A stretch of DNA of 64,000 nucleotides from Calothrix sp. C42_A2020_038 (GCA_015272395.1 JACYLQ010000001.1:1-64000); one strand, 5' to 3'. Positions 18,207-27,743 are shown, counted from the stretch's first letter. Notes: a model not told the origin generated them from the sequence alone. Program-made: numbers and translations.

Positions 18207-18794
18207 TATTTCTTCGATTGTCACTTGTTTCAGGTTTTCTTGTAGAATATCGAGAACAACTTTTGGGTCTGTTCTTTGTTGCATTACCTTAGCTTCTGGG
18301 TCGTAGCGATTTTTTACATTGGGTAAGTCTGCTCGTAATTCTTCTACTAATGATATTAACTTCGCAACTTTTTGCTCGGTGAGCAGGTTGAGTTGTAACA
18401 TTAAATGCGAATGTTTACTACCTAGTTCTTCTTGACGGGTTTGATATATTAACACTCCTGTGGAAATTAGTAAAGAAGCAACATCAATGCCTTGTTCGTG
18501 TAAATCAAATCTGGGAAAATCTCCAGGTATAGCCCCAATATTTGCTAAGTGACTACAAATACCCCAAGTCATGAAGAAAATTAATTCAGTGTAAAGAAAC
18601 CAAGGTTTACCAAAAACAGCAGCTATTTTTTCTAGAATACGTTGGTGGACTGGAACATTTCTTTGATGTTGACTATGAAGACTGATAATTATTTCAATGT
18701 TCTTCAAGACATTTTCAGGCAATTGATCTATATCTGAATCGGATACAATATACGAGGTATTAGTCTTTTTACTAACATTATTTGCAGTTGTCAT
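18198..18794 (-). CDS. DUF1003 family membrane protein
   Basis: A 198-residue protein of the DUF1003 type. It has an amphipathic N-terminal region with HQRILEKIAAVFGKPWF, two transmembrane helices (WFLYTELIFFMTWGI at about 75-92 and a second at about 112-130), the family-typical FPRFDLHEQGIDVASLLIS stretch, then a cytoplasmic coiled segment (QNRQ-like TRQEELGSKHSHL). Biochemical function is unknown. The final codons, Glu-Ile-Glu-Thr-stop, come from the GAGACG hairpin repeat at 18184, so the C-terminus seems to have been set by repeat insertion. The SDR gene ends just upstream (26-bp gap), so co-transcription from the SDR promoter is possible. Confidence 0.82.
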   Translation of the reverse strand: MTTANNVSKKTNTSYIVSDSDIDQLPENVLKNIEIIISLHSQHQRNVPVHQRILEKIAAVFGKPWFLYTELIFFMTWGICSHLANIGAIPGDFPRFDLHEQGIDVASLLISTGVLIYQTRQEELGSKHSHLMLQLNLLTEQKVAKLISLVEELRADLPNVKNRYDPEAKVMQQRTDPKVVLDILQENLKQVTIEEIET

Positions 18795-18820
18795 GACTTT
18801 CTTCTTGTAGATAATGTTAA

Positions 18821-19597
18821 TTATATTAAAGAACCACCTCCATCAATCCATACTTCAGTACCGGTGATGAAGCTGGATGTATCTGAAACTAAAAATAATA
18901 CAAGTTCGGCGACATTTTCACTACCCAAAGCAGTATTTCTAGTTAGGGGAATATCATCCGCGAGTAATTCATCTGGAATTGGTATAGAATTGAGATGGCG
19001 TTTGGTTACACTTTCTTCAATCGCTGTCATAACCCCGCCTGGACAGATAACATTAACTCGAATGCGATTATCCGCAAGTTCTAGTGCAAGCATTTTTGCA
19101 AAAGTGACTTGGGCTGCTTTTGAACACGCATATGCAGTGGCACCGACTTTGCGGAAACTTCTAGTACCATTAATAGAGGATGTAATCACAATTGAGCCTC
19201 CATTTTTCTTCAGATAAGGTACTCCATATTTCGTTGTCATAAATGTTCCTCGTAAATTAATGTTAATTGTTTTATCCCATTCTGATACTTCAATTTCTTC
19301 CACAGGCGCCCATACACCATTAACACCAGCATTTACAAACAAAATATCAATTTTGTGGTATACATCAACAATTTGTTGAAATGCATTTTGCATTTGTTCT
19401 TGGTTGGCAATATCAGCAATAACTGCTAAAGCGCAACCCCCAGAATTAATAATCTGATTAACTATTTCCTCACTGCTTTCCAATACTCGGTCAATAATTG
19501 CGACTTTCGCTCCTTCTTTCGCAAATAAAAGTGCTGTGGCACGACCAATTCCTGAAGCACCACCAGTAATAACAGCTACTTTATCGAAAAGTTTCAT
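18821..19597 (-). CDS. SDR family NAD(P)-dependent oxidoreductase
   Basis: A 258-residue classical short-chain dehydrogenase/reductase. The Rossmann motif TGGASGIG is at about residues 11-18, acidic Asp36 (AIIDR) suggests NAD preference, and NAG is near 88-90. The catalytic Ser in ITSSINGTRS, Tyr in AYACSK and Lys four residues on are present. The C-terminal GTEVWIDGGGSLI is typical of FabG-like enzymes. Substrate cannot be told from sequence. It is followed by the DUF1003 gene on the same strand. Confidence 0.88.
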   Translation of the reverse strand: MKLFDKVAVITGGASGIGRATALLFAKEGAKVAIIDRVLESSEEIVNQIINSGGCALAVIADIANQEQMQNAFQQIVDVYHKIDILFVNAGVNGVWAPVEEIEVSEWDKTININLRGTFMTTKYGVPYLKKNGGSIVITSSINGTRSFRKVGATAYACSKAAQVTFAKMLALELADNRIRVNVICPGGVMTAIEESVTKRHLNSIPIPDELLADDIPLTRNTALGSENVAELVLFLVSDTSSFITGTEVWIDGGGSLI

Positions 19598-19747
19598 CGT
19601 TTTTACGGTAAGTAAATAACTGTGAATTTTAGTTTACTCACAAAAATCTTATAGCTTATCAATATCTCATAAACAATAAGGCTTAAAATTACACTAGAGA
19701 TAGATTCATGAGCCTACCCCGGATTTCTCACAAAGAATGAGAAAATA

Positions 19748-19809
19748 GGGGTCAAAAACTGCCAAAATCTATATTGCACAAGTATCCTAGCAGTTTGAAG
19801 TACGACCCC
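19748..19809. repeat. Imperfect inverted repeat, possible MITE remnant
   Basis: GGGGTC...AAACTG on the left and CAGTTT...GACCCC on the right enclose about 30 nt in the otherwise empty 332-bp gap between the SDR and amylase genes. This could be the remains of a small mobile element or a simple hairpin; no transposase is present. Confidence 0.3.
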
Positions 19810-19929
19810 AAATAAAAACAATTGTATCCCGGAACAGTTCAGATTTGAACAAGTAAAGTCATGTCCTGCTCCCCCTACCCACCAAAACGACACAGACCAC
19901 TGCTGGTTTGTGTCATTAGTGTTGTGGTT

Positions 19930-21408
19930 TTATTGCTGAGGAACCCAAACAGAGACAGAACCACCATTGCAGCGGAACTCAGCCCAACCTTGATCATTGG
20001 TTGTAATAGGTTCATTGATGTGTTCAGTTATATCAATATAGGTACAGTTAGGTTGTCCAACTTCCATGAACTTGCTACCGTCGCTACCATTACTGAGTAC
20101 AACTGCCATTCCTCCGGGATGTTCTTCATCTCCCAATCTTGTCCAACCAATCGTATTTGCATGGTCAAAGTAATCATACTGGTCTCCGTATGCATAAGTT
20201 TGACGTGCAAATAAGAACTTATCTATCAACCATTTATGGCTTTCCAACCAAATTTCGTACTCGTTGCCATCATTTGCAGTATCTTTGTAATGGGCGCCGT
20301 AATAATCTGCATAAAAAATACAGGGATATCCTTCACGTCGTAACAAAATCAATGCATAAGCAAGGGGTTTAAACCAAGCTTCAACAACAGATTCTAAAGA
20401 TTGTAAAGGTTGAGAATCATGATTATCTACTAAAGTGACAGCAAGTGCAGGTTGATGCTGAACTAAAGTATTATCAAAAATCTGCCGCATGTCGTAGTTA
20501 TTACCAGACTTGCTAGCCACATGAAAATTATAATGAAGAGGTGCGTCAAACAAAGTCACTTTACCATTTGTGGCGGTGATGAAATAGTGCAATGCTTCAA
20601 CATCATAAGACCAATATTCACCAACAGCAAATACCTCACGTTTTGTATAGTTGCGAACATGCTCTAACCATTCAAGAAAAAAGTCTGCTGATACATGTTT
20701 AACAGCATCAAAACGAAAACCATCAACACCAGTTGTATCTATGTACCACTCACCCCAGTATTTTAACTCTGCTGTAACTTCTGGGTTGTCCATATCCAAA
20801 TCGCAACCCATCAAGTAATCAAAATTACCTTTTTCTAAATCAACGTTATTGTCAAAACCTTTTCCTTTCAACAAATAGACTGCATTTTCGCCATCGTTAT
20901 ATGCATTGTAATCAATCGCATCGAAGTGCCACCAATGCCATTTCATTTGGGAATACTTACCATTACGCCCAGGAAAGGTAAAATGTGTCCAAGCCTTAAT
21001 TTTCTGGTATTCACCGATAGGTGCATTGCGGTCTTCAGGATGAAAAGGTGTTGCTTCTGCTTCTTCTTCCTCATCGGCGCCCATTTTATGATTAAAAACC
21101 GCATCAGCATAGATTCTGATACCTGCCTCTTGTGCAACTTTAATCGCGCGTAGATACTCTTCCTTCGTTCCGTATTTTGTGCGTACAGAGTCTTTTTGGT
21201 CAAATTCACCTAAATCAAATAAATCATAGACTCCATATCCAACATCCATACCACCACCAGTACCTTTATATGCCGGAGGTAGCCAAAGGGACGTAACACC
21301 AACTTTTGCTAAATCTGCAACTGAGTCAGCCAATTGATTCCATAAACTGCCATCCTCTGGATTATACCAGTGGAAGTACTGCATCATTACACCATTTACT
21401 GTGGTCAT
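19930..21408 (-). CDS. Cytoplasmic alpha-amylase (GH13)
   Basis: A 492-residue glycoside hydrolase family 13 enzyme with a complete TIM-barrel motif set: DAVFNHK, the nucleophile Asp234 in GFRFDAVKH, the acid/base Glu264 in VGEYWSYD and Asp331 in VDNHDS. There is no signal peptide (it begins MTTVNGVMMQYFHWY), so it should act in the cytoplasm on glycogen or maltodextrins. Length and the VMMQYFHWY start match the cytoplasmic subgroup typified by AmyA of enteric bacteria. The C-terminal beta-sandwich ends VSVWVPQQ. It stands alone, with 378 bp of non-coding DNA upstream. Confidence 0.92.
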   Translation of the reverse strand: MTTVNGVMMQYFHWYNPEDGSLWNQLADSVADLAKVGVTSLWLPPAYKGTGGGMDVGYGVYDLFDLGEFDQKDSVRTKYGTKEEYLRAIKVAQEAGIRIYADAVFNHKMGADEEEEAEATPFHPEDRNAPIGEYQKIKAWTHFTFPGRNGKYSQMKWHWWHFDAIDYNAYNDGENAVYLLKGKGFDNNVDLEKGNFDYLMGCDLDMDNPEVTAELKYWGEWYIDTTGVDGFRFDAVKHVSADFFLEWLEHVRNYTKREVFAVGEYWSYDVEALHYFITATNGKVTLFDAPLHYNFHVASKSGNNYDMRQIFDNTLVQHQPALAVTLVDNHDSQPLQSLESVVEAWFKPLAYALILLRREGYPCIFYADYYGAHYKDTANDGNEYEIWLESHKWLIDKFLFARQTYAYGDQYDYFDHANTIGWTRLGDEEHPGGMAVVLSNGSDGSKFMEVGQPNCTYIDITEHINEPITTNDQGWAEFRCNGGSVSVWVPQQ

Positions 21409-21786
21409 AATTTGATTAATGAGTGGTAGCTATTTTGTCAGTGTATAGTATTGATGAATTGACATATCGTTTCATCTAGGTAAATTATGTGATTTTTTAT
21501 TTCTTGAAGCAATTCGTCTTTAGTTATTAGGATTGATATCTTGGGGATTATTTAGTATATATGCTCAATATCTTAAGAGTTAGTTTTTTGGAGAAATTTT
21601 ACATCCGAGGTAGGGTCTGACTTTTCACGTTATGTGGAAAACGCCAGGTAAAACCTAACCTTCTAAAAGAGTTTCCTAAAACTTTTATCTTTTTGTACTA
21701 GTACTCCATGTCATTAATTTTTGGGTATTGTAGAACATGTGTTCGATTTGAGTACATTTTGCCAAAACTGGATGCTCCCCGAACTA
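21409..21786. other. Intergenic stretch, presumed amylase promoter
   Basis: No convincing gene, tRNA or strong hairpin seen. The right part lies downstream of the dihydrouridine synthase gene and contains a GCTAGGGCTAGGG tandem. A short rightward open frame here is not credible because it reads into the Dus gene antisense. Confidence 0.35.
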
Positions 21787-22797
21787 CTAGCCATATGGTG
21801 CTAGGGCTAGGGTTCTTGTGTTGTCTACAAGGAAAATGCGGTCGCAAAGGTTTAATAGTTCTGAGTCGGTTTTTGTTTGCCTCATCATTCGCAGGAAATG
21901 ACCTTCTGCATCAACTAGAAGAGCAATGTAGTTGAGGAACATTTTAAGGTACCCTACGCGCGATTGCATGGGAAAGTTTGCAGAGTTAGGGGTTTGCCAT
22001 AAACGATCGATGTACTTGCGTACTTCTACGAAGGGAATGGGTGTTATTGGTTCTGATCGCAAAGCTTGCCGAATTTGATTAAAAATCCAAGGATTTCCTA
22101 TTGCCCAACGTCCTATCATTACTCCTGCCGCGCGGGTTTGAGAAAGTACTTCTAGGGCTGTTGCGGCAGAGTTGATGTTACCATTGGCAAGTACTGGGCA
22201 ATTTACAAGTTTTACGGCATCTGCTATTAAATCATATCTTACTGTTCCGTGGTACATATCTTTGACGGTGCGACCGTGCAAGCTTAACAGGTCAATACTG
22301 TGGCGATTGATAATATCTAAAATTTCGTAAAAGGTGTCCGTGTTTTCAAAGCCCACACGCATTTTGACGGTTAAAGGTCGATCCTTTACTGCCTGTCGCA
22401 GTTCTCCTAAAATCCGATTTACTTTTTCTGGCTCTCGCAGCAGTCCACCCCCGACATTTTTCCGATAAATTCTGGGTGCCGGACAACCCATATTGAGGTC
22501 AACTCCCGCGATATTATAGTTACATAGTTCTTTTGCCGTTCTTACCAGGTCTGGAATGCTTTCGCCAATCATTTGAGCAAAAACGGGGCGACCAGTATCG
22601 TTTTCTGTAATTGATGCTAAAATATTACGATTGAGTCGTGAAGTTTCATTGACACGGAAATATTCAGTAAAGAAGTAGTCAGGACTGCCGTAATCGGCTA
22701 TCACCTTCATAAACCACAGGTTTGTCACGTCCTGCATGGGAGCAAGAGCGGTGAGCGGTGGGTTTTCGACAAGGGATTTGAGATATGTCTGGGGCAT
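21787..22797 (-). CDS. tRNA-dihydrouridine synthase
   Basis: A 336-residue flavin-dependent tRNA-dihydrouridine synthase, which reduces uridine in tRNA D-loops. Visible motifs: APMQDVTN near the start, the catalytic-cysteine motif LNMGCPAP, the substrate/FMN stretch KMRVGF, LHGRT and VLANGNINS, and GRWAIGNPW near the C-terminus of the barrel. The order and spacing match the COG0042 family; the MQDVTNLWF start is closer to the DusC-like branch than to DusA, but subtype is uncertain. It is followed leftwards by non-coding DNA. Confidence 0.88.
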   Translation of the reverse strand: MPQTYLKSLVENPPLTALAPMQDVTNLWFMKVIADYGSPDYFFTEYFRVNETSRLNRNILASITENDTGRPVFAQMIGESIPDLVRTAKELCNYNIAGVDLNMGCPAPRIYRKNVGGGLLREPEKVNRILGELRQAVKDRPLTVKMRVGFENTDTFYEILDIINRHSIDLLSLHGRTVKDMYHGTVRYDLIADAVKLVNCPVLANGNINSAATALEVLSQTRAAGVMIGRWAIGNPWIFNQIRQALRSEPITPIPFVEVRKYIDRLWQTPNSANFPMQSRVGYLKMFLNYIALLVDAEGHFLRMMRQTKTDSELLNLCDRIFLVDNTRTLALAPYG

Positions 22798-22951
22798 AGA
22801 TATATGGATATCATGTTAAGCAAATTGGCGCCAGTAGCCAATAATAATTTAGTAAGGATTAATGTTTTCTTTTGGATGATGCAACTATAGAACAAATTTG
22901 TCAAAATAGTTAGAGATAAAAGTGAGATAAGGGTGAGTTTGATTCTCAGAC

Positions 22952-23185
22952 ATGGAAAATATTGGTAAGCTTATCGTTAGTCTGGGCGTGTTGCTAGTTG
23001 TTGTCGGTCTTATTATCTGGCTGTTTGCAGATAAGTTAGGTTGGTTGGGTAATTTACCAGGAGATATTAAAATTGAGCGTCCTGGATTTACTTTTTACTT
23101 CCCTGTTGTCACTATGATACTTATTAGTACTGCATTGAGTGCTGTTATGTACTTAGTTGGAATGATTGCTAGGCTGGCTCGCTAG
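22952..23185 (+). CDS. DUF2905 family small membrane protein
   Basis: A 77-residue protein with two transmembrane helices (about 5-25 and 48-72) and the family signature LGWLGNLPGDIKIERPGFTF between them. This DUF2905 pattern is common in bacteria and of unknown function. GGGTGAG about 20 nt upstream is a loose ribosome site. It stands alone, divergent from the dihydrouridine synthase gene. Confidence 0.85.
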   Translation: MENIGKLIVSLGVLLVVVGLIIWLFADKLGWLGNLPGDIKIERPGFTFYFPVVTMILISTALSAVMYLVGMIARLAR

Positions 23186-23357
23186 GGTGGAACAGACTTC
23201 TCGTAAAAAATTATGTATTGCCTAAAATTATTGTAGAGACACAATTACAGAGATAACTATCAAAACATAGCGGGAGCGTGAGAACCCCTACCTTTTAAGG
23301 AGGGTGCGACCCGTTCGCCAGAAATGAGTAATATGACTCAAGGATTGGCGGCAAGTA

Positions 23358-23395
23358 GTACAGATTTGGAATGTCAAAACATTCCAAATCTGTAC
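23358..23395. repeat. Perfect 17-bp hairpin
   Basis: Left arm GTACAGATTTGGAATGT, loop CAAA, and right arm exactly complementary. It lies between the convergent DUF2905 and pstS genes. Both arms are perfect yet no T-run follows on either strand. It could be a bidirectional transcript end, a processed RNA or a tiny mobile-element remnant. Confidence 0.7.
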
Positions 23396-23470
23396 CTTGA
23401 CAACCTTACTAGATGAGAAATGGGATAGAAAAGTGGCTTAGTCTTGAAAGATAGCTAATTAGATAATTAG

Positions 23471-24562
23471 CTAATTAGCTGATGCAATACGTTCATTAAT
23501 TGTTGTTTGTACCCTTTGGGCAATTTCTTGGGATACAGGTACATATCCAAGCTGGACTACATATTGTTCGCCTTCACTCAATGCCCAGTTGACAAAGTTT
23601 TTAATTGCAGTAGCTTTTGCTGGGTTATCATACTGGTGGTATAGTAACAGCCAGGTTAAACCCACGATTGGATATGCTTCTTGACCTTCTGGGTCTGGAA
23701 TTTCTAGCGCAAAGTTTTGTGGAATTGTTTGTCCTTCCAATACTCTCGCAGCGGTTTCTGGCGATGGCTGTACAAATTGACCAGCTCTGTTTTGCATTGT
23801 TGCCATGTTCAAATTATTTTGTCTGGCATAAACATACTCAACATAACCAATAGACCCTGGAGTTTGCTGAACTTGAGCTGTCACACCTTCATTTCCTCTG
23901 GCGCCAACACCAACGGGGAAGCTAATTGATTTTCCAGAACCTGCTGTCCAGTTTGGACATGCAGTGGCAATATGATTAGTGAAAAGGAACGTTGTACCAC
24001 TACCATCAGAACGGTGAACAAAAGATATGGGAGTATTAGGTAAGTTCACATTTGGGTTCTGTTGAGTAATGCGTGGGTCATTCCAAGTTTTGATATCTCC
24101 TTGAACGATACCACAGTAAGCTTCGCGCGAAAGTCTTAGATTGGTAACATCCCCTCCTAAGTTGTAAGCAAAAACAATGGCGCCACCTGTCATAGGTACT
24201 TGAATTGGTTCACCGTTAAATCTCCCTTGATATCTTTTACGTTCATCCTCAGTTAATGGTTCATCAGTTGCCCCAAAATCTACAGTCCCCTCAAGGTACT
24301 GATTAACACCTGCACCACTACCTATTGATTGGTAGTTAAATTGAACATCAGGGTTTTGCTGATTGTAAGTAGTAATCCAAGTTTGATATAAGGGTGCAGG
24401 AAAACTTGCCCCAGCACCGTTAACCAGCAGTCTTCCTCCTTGAGGAGCAGCACCTGTAGTTTGGTCTGTAGTTTGAGGTTGACAAGATGCTAAACCAGTT
24501 GCAAATACAACACCAAAAATGAATGCTGCTATCCATCGATAACGCTTGCGGAAACTAAGCAT
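23471..24562 (-). CDS. pstS: Phosphate ABC transporter binding lipoprotein PstS
   Basis: A 363-residue periplasmic phosphate-binding protein. Signal helix with lipobox GLASC (Cys about residue 27), so membrane-anchored. Phosphate-binding loops are visible: GAGASFPAPLYQTW, SIGSGAGVNQY, FGATDEPLTEDE and HRSDGSGTTFLFTNH. Length is normal. Unlike canonical loci, no pstCAB genes follow; the gene stands alone, ending near the hairpin at 23358. A solitary PstS is common in cyanobacteria, which often carry several copies. Phosphate-starvation control is likely from family knowledge, but I did not recognise a Pho box upstream. Confidence 0.93.
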   Translation of the reverse strand: MLSFRKRYRWIAAFIFGVVFATGLASCQPQTTDQTTGAAPQGGRLLVNGAGASFPAPLYQTWITTYNQQNPDVQFNYQSIGSGAGVNQYLEGTVDFGATDEPLTEDERKRYQGRFNGEPIQVPMTGGAIVFAYNLGGDVTNLRLSREAYCGIVQGDIKTWNDPRITQQNPNVNLPNTPISFVHRSDGSGTTFLFTNHIATACPNWTAGSGKSISFPVGVGARGNEGVTAQVQQTPGSIGYVEYVYARQNNLNMATMQNRAGQFVQPSPETAARVLEGQTIPQNFALEIPDPEGQEAYPIVGLTWLLLYHQYDNPAKATAIKNFVNWALSEGEQYVVQLGYVPVSQEIAQRVQTTINERIASAN

Positions 24563-24639
24563 AATTAAGCACCATTTTTTCTAAATAGTTTGCTGTCATA
24601 TCGCAGTCCTAGATGAGTTGTCAAAAATCATATCTTGTA

Positions 24640-24664
24640 GAGACGCTTCAGTTTTAAGCGTCTC
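24640..24664. repeat. GAGACGCTT hairpin repeat
   Basis: Arms GAGACGCTT and AAGCGTCTC with a 7-nt loop, preceded by GTA. It is a member of the GTAGAGACG dispersed hairpin family, about 80 bp upstream of pstS. Confidence 0.65.
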
Positions 24665-25077
24665 AGAGCGCGTGTGGATTTTACAAATGATTTAGGATTG
24701 CTATATACCATTTTAAATAAATCAATATATGATTACTTCATACTTATGATGGAGATAAAATTAATACTTGGTTAAAAATTATTTCTTAATATTTTAGATG
24801 TATAAAATTTATGCTGATGACAATAATTTAAACATAAAATATATAGTAATATCTTCGACGATATACAAAAATTGTTGGGAACATAAGCTCCAAAGCTGAC
24901 AGTTTAAAGCCAGGTGTGTGAAAACTTTTTAGTTTTATCGGTAGATTGTAATTATACCAATTTGAAAAATAAATGCGACAGATAGATTTTGAAACGTATT
25001 ACTGTTTAAGCCGCGATAAATCCAAAATCTATTTATTGTCGCCCGACAAATCCAAAATGGTATTACTTTCACGCACC
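24665..25077. other. Non-coding stretch with a short direct repeat
   Basis: AT-rich DNA between pstS and the rhomboid gene. The only structure noticed is a near-perfect 15-nt direct repeat, CGATAAATCCAAAAT at 25014 and CGACAAATCCAAAAT at 25044, 30 bp apart. No convincing gene. Confidence 0.35.
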
Positions 25078-25794
25078 TTACGAACGTTTATATATGCCGA
25101 AGAAAGGAGCAAGAATTGCTCCGAACACAAATCCTCCTGCATGGGCCCAATATGCTATACCACCACTTTCCATCCCGATATTACTACGAGCTTGTAAACT
25201 GGCAACACCATAGAATGCTTGTTGAAAAAACCAAAATCCTAGAAAGAAGTATGCAGGAAGTCGTACTGTAGTTATAAAAAATCCTAAAGGAACCAAGGTC
25301 AATATTTGCGCGCGGGGAAACCTAAGTATATATGCTCCCAACACTCCTGCAATTGCACCACTGGCGCCTAATGATGGAATATTTGAATTTTGTGAAAAGA
25401 ACCACTGACTTAATCCTGCTAAAACACCACATGTTAGATAAAATATTAAATATTTAATATGTCCTAAACGGTCTTCTATATTATTACCGAAAATAGATAA
25501 AAATAACATGTTACCACCTAAATGTAGGTAGCCTCCATGTAAAAATTGGGAAGTAATTAAAGTTAGCCATTCTGGAATTAGCTGACTATCAACTCCTACA
25601 GGGCAGGTATTGGAAAGTTGACAAGGTACTAACGCTGCTGTGCGAAATAAGTTTTGCAATCCTTGAGGTGATAAGCTTAATTGATAGATAAAGACAAGAA
25701 CATTAACTGCTATTAGTAGATAGTTAATATATGGCGTTGTTGTTGTTGGATTATTATCACGTAATGGAACCACTGGTTTTTCCTGTTTAATCAA
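25078..25794 (-). CDS. Rhomboid family intramembrane serine protease
   Basis: A 238-residue six-helix rhomboid. Loop-1 QFLHGGYLHLGGNMLFL, the catalytic Ser in GASGAIAGVLGAY and the catalytic His in WAHAGGFVFG give a complete Ser-His dyad. Rhomboids cleave transmembrane segments of membrane proteins. It starts 13 bp after the holin-like gene, so the two form an operon driven by the promoter carrying the 11-bp repeat at 26245. Substrate unknown. Confidence 0.9.
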   Translation of the reverse strand: MIKQEKPVVPLRDNNPTTTTPYINYLLIAVNVLVFIYQLSLSPQGLQNLFRTAALVPCQLSNTCPVGVDSQLIPEWLTLITSQFLHGGYLHLGGNMLFLSIFGNNIEDRLGHIKYLIFYLTCGVLAGLSQWFFSQNSNIPSLGASGAIAGVLGAYILRFPRAQILTLVPLGFFITTVRLPAYFFLGFWFFQQAFYGVASLQARSNIGMESGGIAYWAHAGGFVFGAILAPFFGIYKRS

Positions 25795-25807
25795 GTTAAT
25801 ATCAGCA

Positions 25808-26164
25808 TTAAAGAGCGGGGTTTCTAACTAATAATCCTAAGATAGTAGAAACAATTGTCAATATAATCGAAGCTAATAATGCAGGAATGAAACCAGTAAT
25901 TATAAAACCAGGTGTCAAAATTCCTACAAACCACAGCATAAATGCATTGATCACAAATAGGAATAAGCCAAGAGTCACAATTGTGAGAGGCAATGTAAAA
26001 ATAAATATCACAGGTCGTACAAATGCATTGACTAAACCTAAAATCAACGCAGCAACAGCAGCTGTTCCAAAAGAATCAAACTGAAATCCTGGAACAATAT
26101 AAGCTGTTATTAACAGCGAAATCGCTGCAATCAGCCAAGTCAGTAAAAAGTTAACTATTAACAT
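25808..26164 (-). CDS. Four-TM phage-holin-family (YvlD-like) protein
   Basis: A 118-residue protein of four transmembrane helices, with the family pattern IVPGFQFDSFGTAAVAALILGLVNAFVRP and a second PGF after helix three. Such proteins are annotated phage holin family / YvlD and are ordinary chromosomal envelope-stress proteins in many bacteria; no phage genes are nearby. A close paralogue is at 31610. First gene of an operon with the rhomboid protease; the GTGA direct repeat lies 81 bp upstream. Confidence 0.85.
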   Translation of the reverse strand: MLIVNFLLTWLIAAISLLITAYIVPGFQFDSFGTAAVAALILGLVNAFVRPVIFIFTLPLTIVTLGLFLFVINAFMLWFVGILTPGFIITGFIPALLASIILTIVSTILGLLVRNPAL

Positions 26165-26244
26165 ATTTTACTTTAGGAAAATACGCCTGTAATACACCTT
26201 AAAAACTCGTAACGTCAGGTATGTACATAGTATGATAGTGAAAT

Positions 26245-26260
26245 GTGATTTAAAAGTGAT
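26245..26260 (-). promoter_or_regulatory. GTGATT-NAAAA-GTGA direct repeat (site 1)
   Basis: GTGATTTAAAAGTGAT: two GTGAT half-sites 11 bp apart, 81 bp upstream of the holin-rhomboid operon. The spacing of one helical turn is typical of OmpR/PhoB-type regulators. Five more copies occur in this window, all in the same orientation relative to the downstream gene. Confidence 0.6.
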
Positions 26261-26272
26261 GGTGAATCAAAA

Positions 26273-27667
26273 TTATAATCTCAAAATCCAACGAGCGAAA
26301 TTCAGATAAATTAATACGCCTAAGACATCCACCGCAGTGGTGATAAATGGAGCAGACATTAACGCTGGGTCTAGCCCAAAAGAACGAAATAAAAACGGTA
26401 AAGCAGCCCCTGCAAATGAAGCTATGAGTGAAATAGCACATAAACTAGTACCAACTGCAAGCGCGACAGGAAAATTTCCCTGAATAATATAAGCCCATAC
26501 AGTTACTACTACACCCAGCATGACTCCAAGCAGCGCACCAGCAATTAACTCTCGTCGAACCACATTGACTGCTTTTCCCATGACGACTTCTTGAGTATTT
26601 AAACCTCTAATCACTACAGTGGAAGATTGCGCTCCTACATTTCCACCTGTATCAATTAACAAAGGAATAAAAGCTGCTAAAGCAACTACTTTATCTAAAA
26701 CATCTTCTTGGCTACTAATAACTGCGTGTGTAGCAGTGTTCGTAATCAAAAGTACAAGTAACCATACAACTCGTCTGCGAGCAACAGTAAATAAATTTGT
26801 TTGGAAGTAATCATCATCACCAGATTCTAATCCCCCTAGGGTATAAATATCTTCAGTGACTTCCCGCTCTATAACATCAATCGCATCATCTACAGTAATA
26901 ATTCCTACTAATCTTTGTTCGGAATCCACTACTGGTAATGCGAGAAAATCATATCGCTTGATAGTATTTGCTACTTGTTCTTGGTCAGTATCGGTATGAA
27001 CAAATACAAAATCACGGGTCATGATATTTTCGATTTTCTCATCTGGAGGCGCCAGTACTAGTTCCCGTAATGAAAGCACACCAGTGAGACGACGAGCATC
27101 ATCAGTTACATAAAGATAGTAGATTGTTTCACTGCCACCAGCATAAGTACGAATTCGCTCTAAAGCTTGAGCTGATGTCATGTTTTGCTTCAATGATACA
27201 TACTCTGGGGTCATGATACGCCCAGCAGTATCAGGTTTATAACCCAAAAGTAAATTTGTTGCATCGCGCTCTGTTGGACTTAGTTGTCGCAACAGTTTTT
27301 GGACGACTTTTGCTGGTAGCTCGTCGAACAGTCGCGCGCGGTCATCAGGTGACATGCTTTCAACGATTTCTAATACATCCTGACGATGAAAGTCTGTCAA
27401 TATTTCCTGCTGGAGGTTAGGGGGAAGGTATTCGTATACCTCAATTGCTTCTTCTTTGGAAAGTAAGCGAAAAGCAATTGCCTGCATCGACTCAGGTAAA
27501 TCCTCAATCGCTTCAGCAATATCCACTGCCTGAACGGGAACTAACAAAGACTTGGCGCCTTCGTAATTTCGCTGTCTAAGCAATGATTCAAGTTGCGCTC
27601 GAACTAGCTCCCGTATTTCTTGTCGGGATGTATTTTGCAAGCGTGAAGCAGAAAAATCCTGATTCAT
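26273..27667 (-). CDS. mgtE: MgtE family magnesium transporter
   Basis: A 464-residue protein with MgtE layout: cytoplasmic N domain of helical repeats (about 35-135, YEYLPPNLQQEIL, SPDDRARLFDELP), two CBS domains (about 140-270, IMTPEYVSL, IMTRDFVFV, GIITVDDAIDVIE), a connecting helix and five transmembrane helices (about 290-460). The pore signature is in the GGNVGAQSSTVVIRGL stretch. Family members are Mg2+ channels gated by Mg2+ binding to N and CBS domains. The 11-bp repeat at 27744 lies 77 bp upstream, suggesting co-regulation with the neighbouring holin genes. I saw no convincing Mg2+ riboswitch in the leader. Confidence 0.93.
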   Translation of the reverse strand: MNQDFSASRLQNTSRQEIRELVRAQLESLLRQRNYEGAKSLLVPVQAVDIAEAIEDLPESMQAIAFRLLSKEEAIEVYEYLPPNLQQEILTDFHRQDVLEIVESMSPDDRARLFDELPAKVVQKLLRQLSPTERDATNLLLGYKPDTAGRIMTPEYVSLKQNMTSAQALERIRTYAGGSETIYYLYVTDDARRLTGVLSLRELVLAPPDEKIENIMTRDFVFVHTDTDQEQVANTIKRYDFLALPVVDSEQRLVGIITVDDAIDVIEREVTEDIYTLGGLESGDDDYFQTNLFTVARRRVVWLLVLLITNTATHAVISSQEDVLDKVVALAAFIPLLIDTGGNVGAQSSTVVIRGLNTQEVVMGKAVNVVRRELIAGALLGVMLGVVVTVWAYIIQGNFPVALAVGTSLCAISLIASFAGAALPFLFRSFGLDPALMSAPFITTAVDVLGVLIYLNFARWILRL

Positions 27668-27743
27668 AATAATATCCCTAAATTCACGCAGACAGTTCTT
27701 TTTTAATATATTTTTGTAACATATAGGATTTTAAAATAGAAAT

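Noticed and set aside
19861-20214. 117-codon rightward frame at the amylase 3-prime end
   Set aside because: Antisense to conserved amylase sequence for most of its length.
22922-22937. GTGA...GTGA repeat with 11-bp spacing before the DUF2905 gene
   Set aside because: It lacks the TTNAAAA spacer of the six-site motif, is in the opposite relative orientation and overlaps the ribosome-site region.
25808-26164. Prophage (from holin-family annotation)
   Set aside because: No phage structural, integrase or lysis genes nearby; the 4-TM family is widespread as ordinary chromosomal genes.
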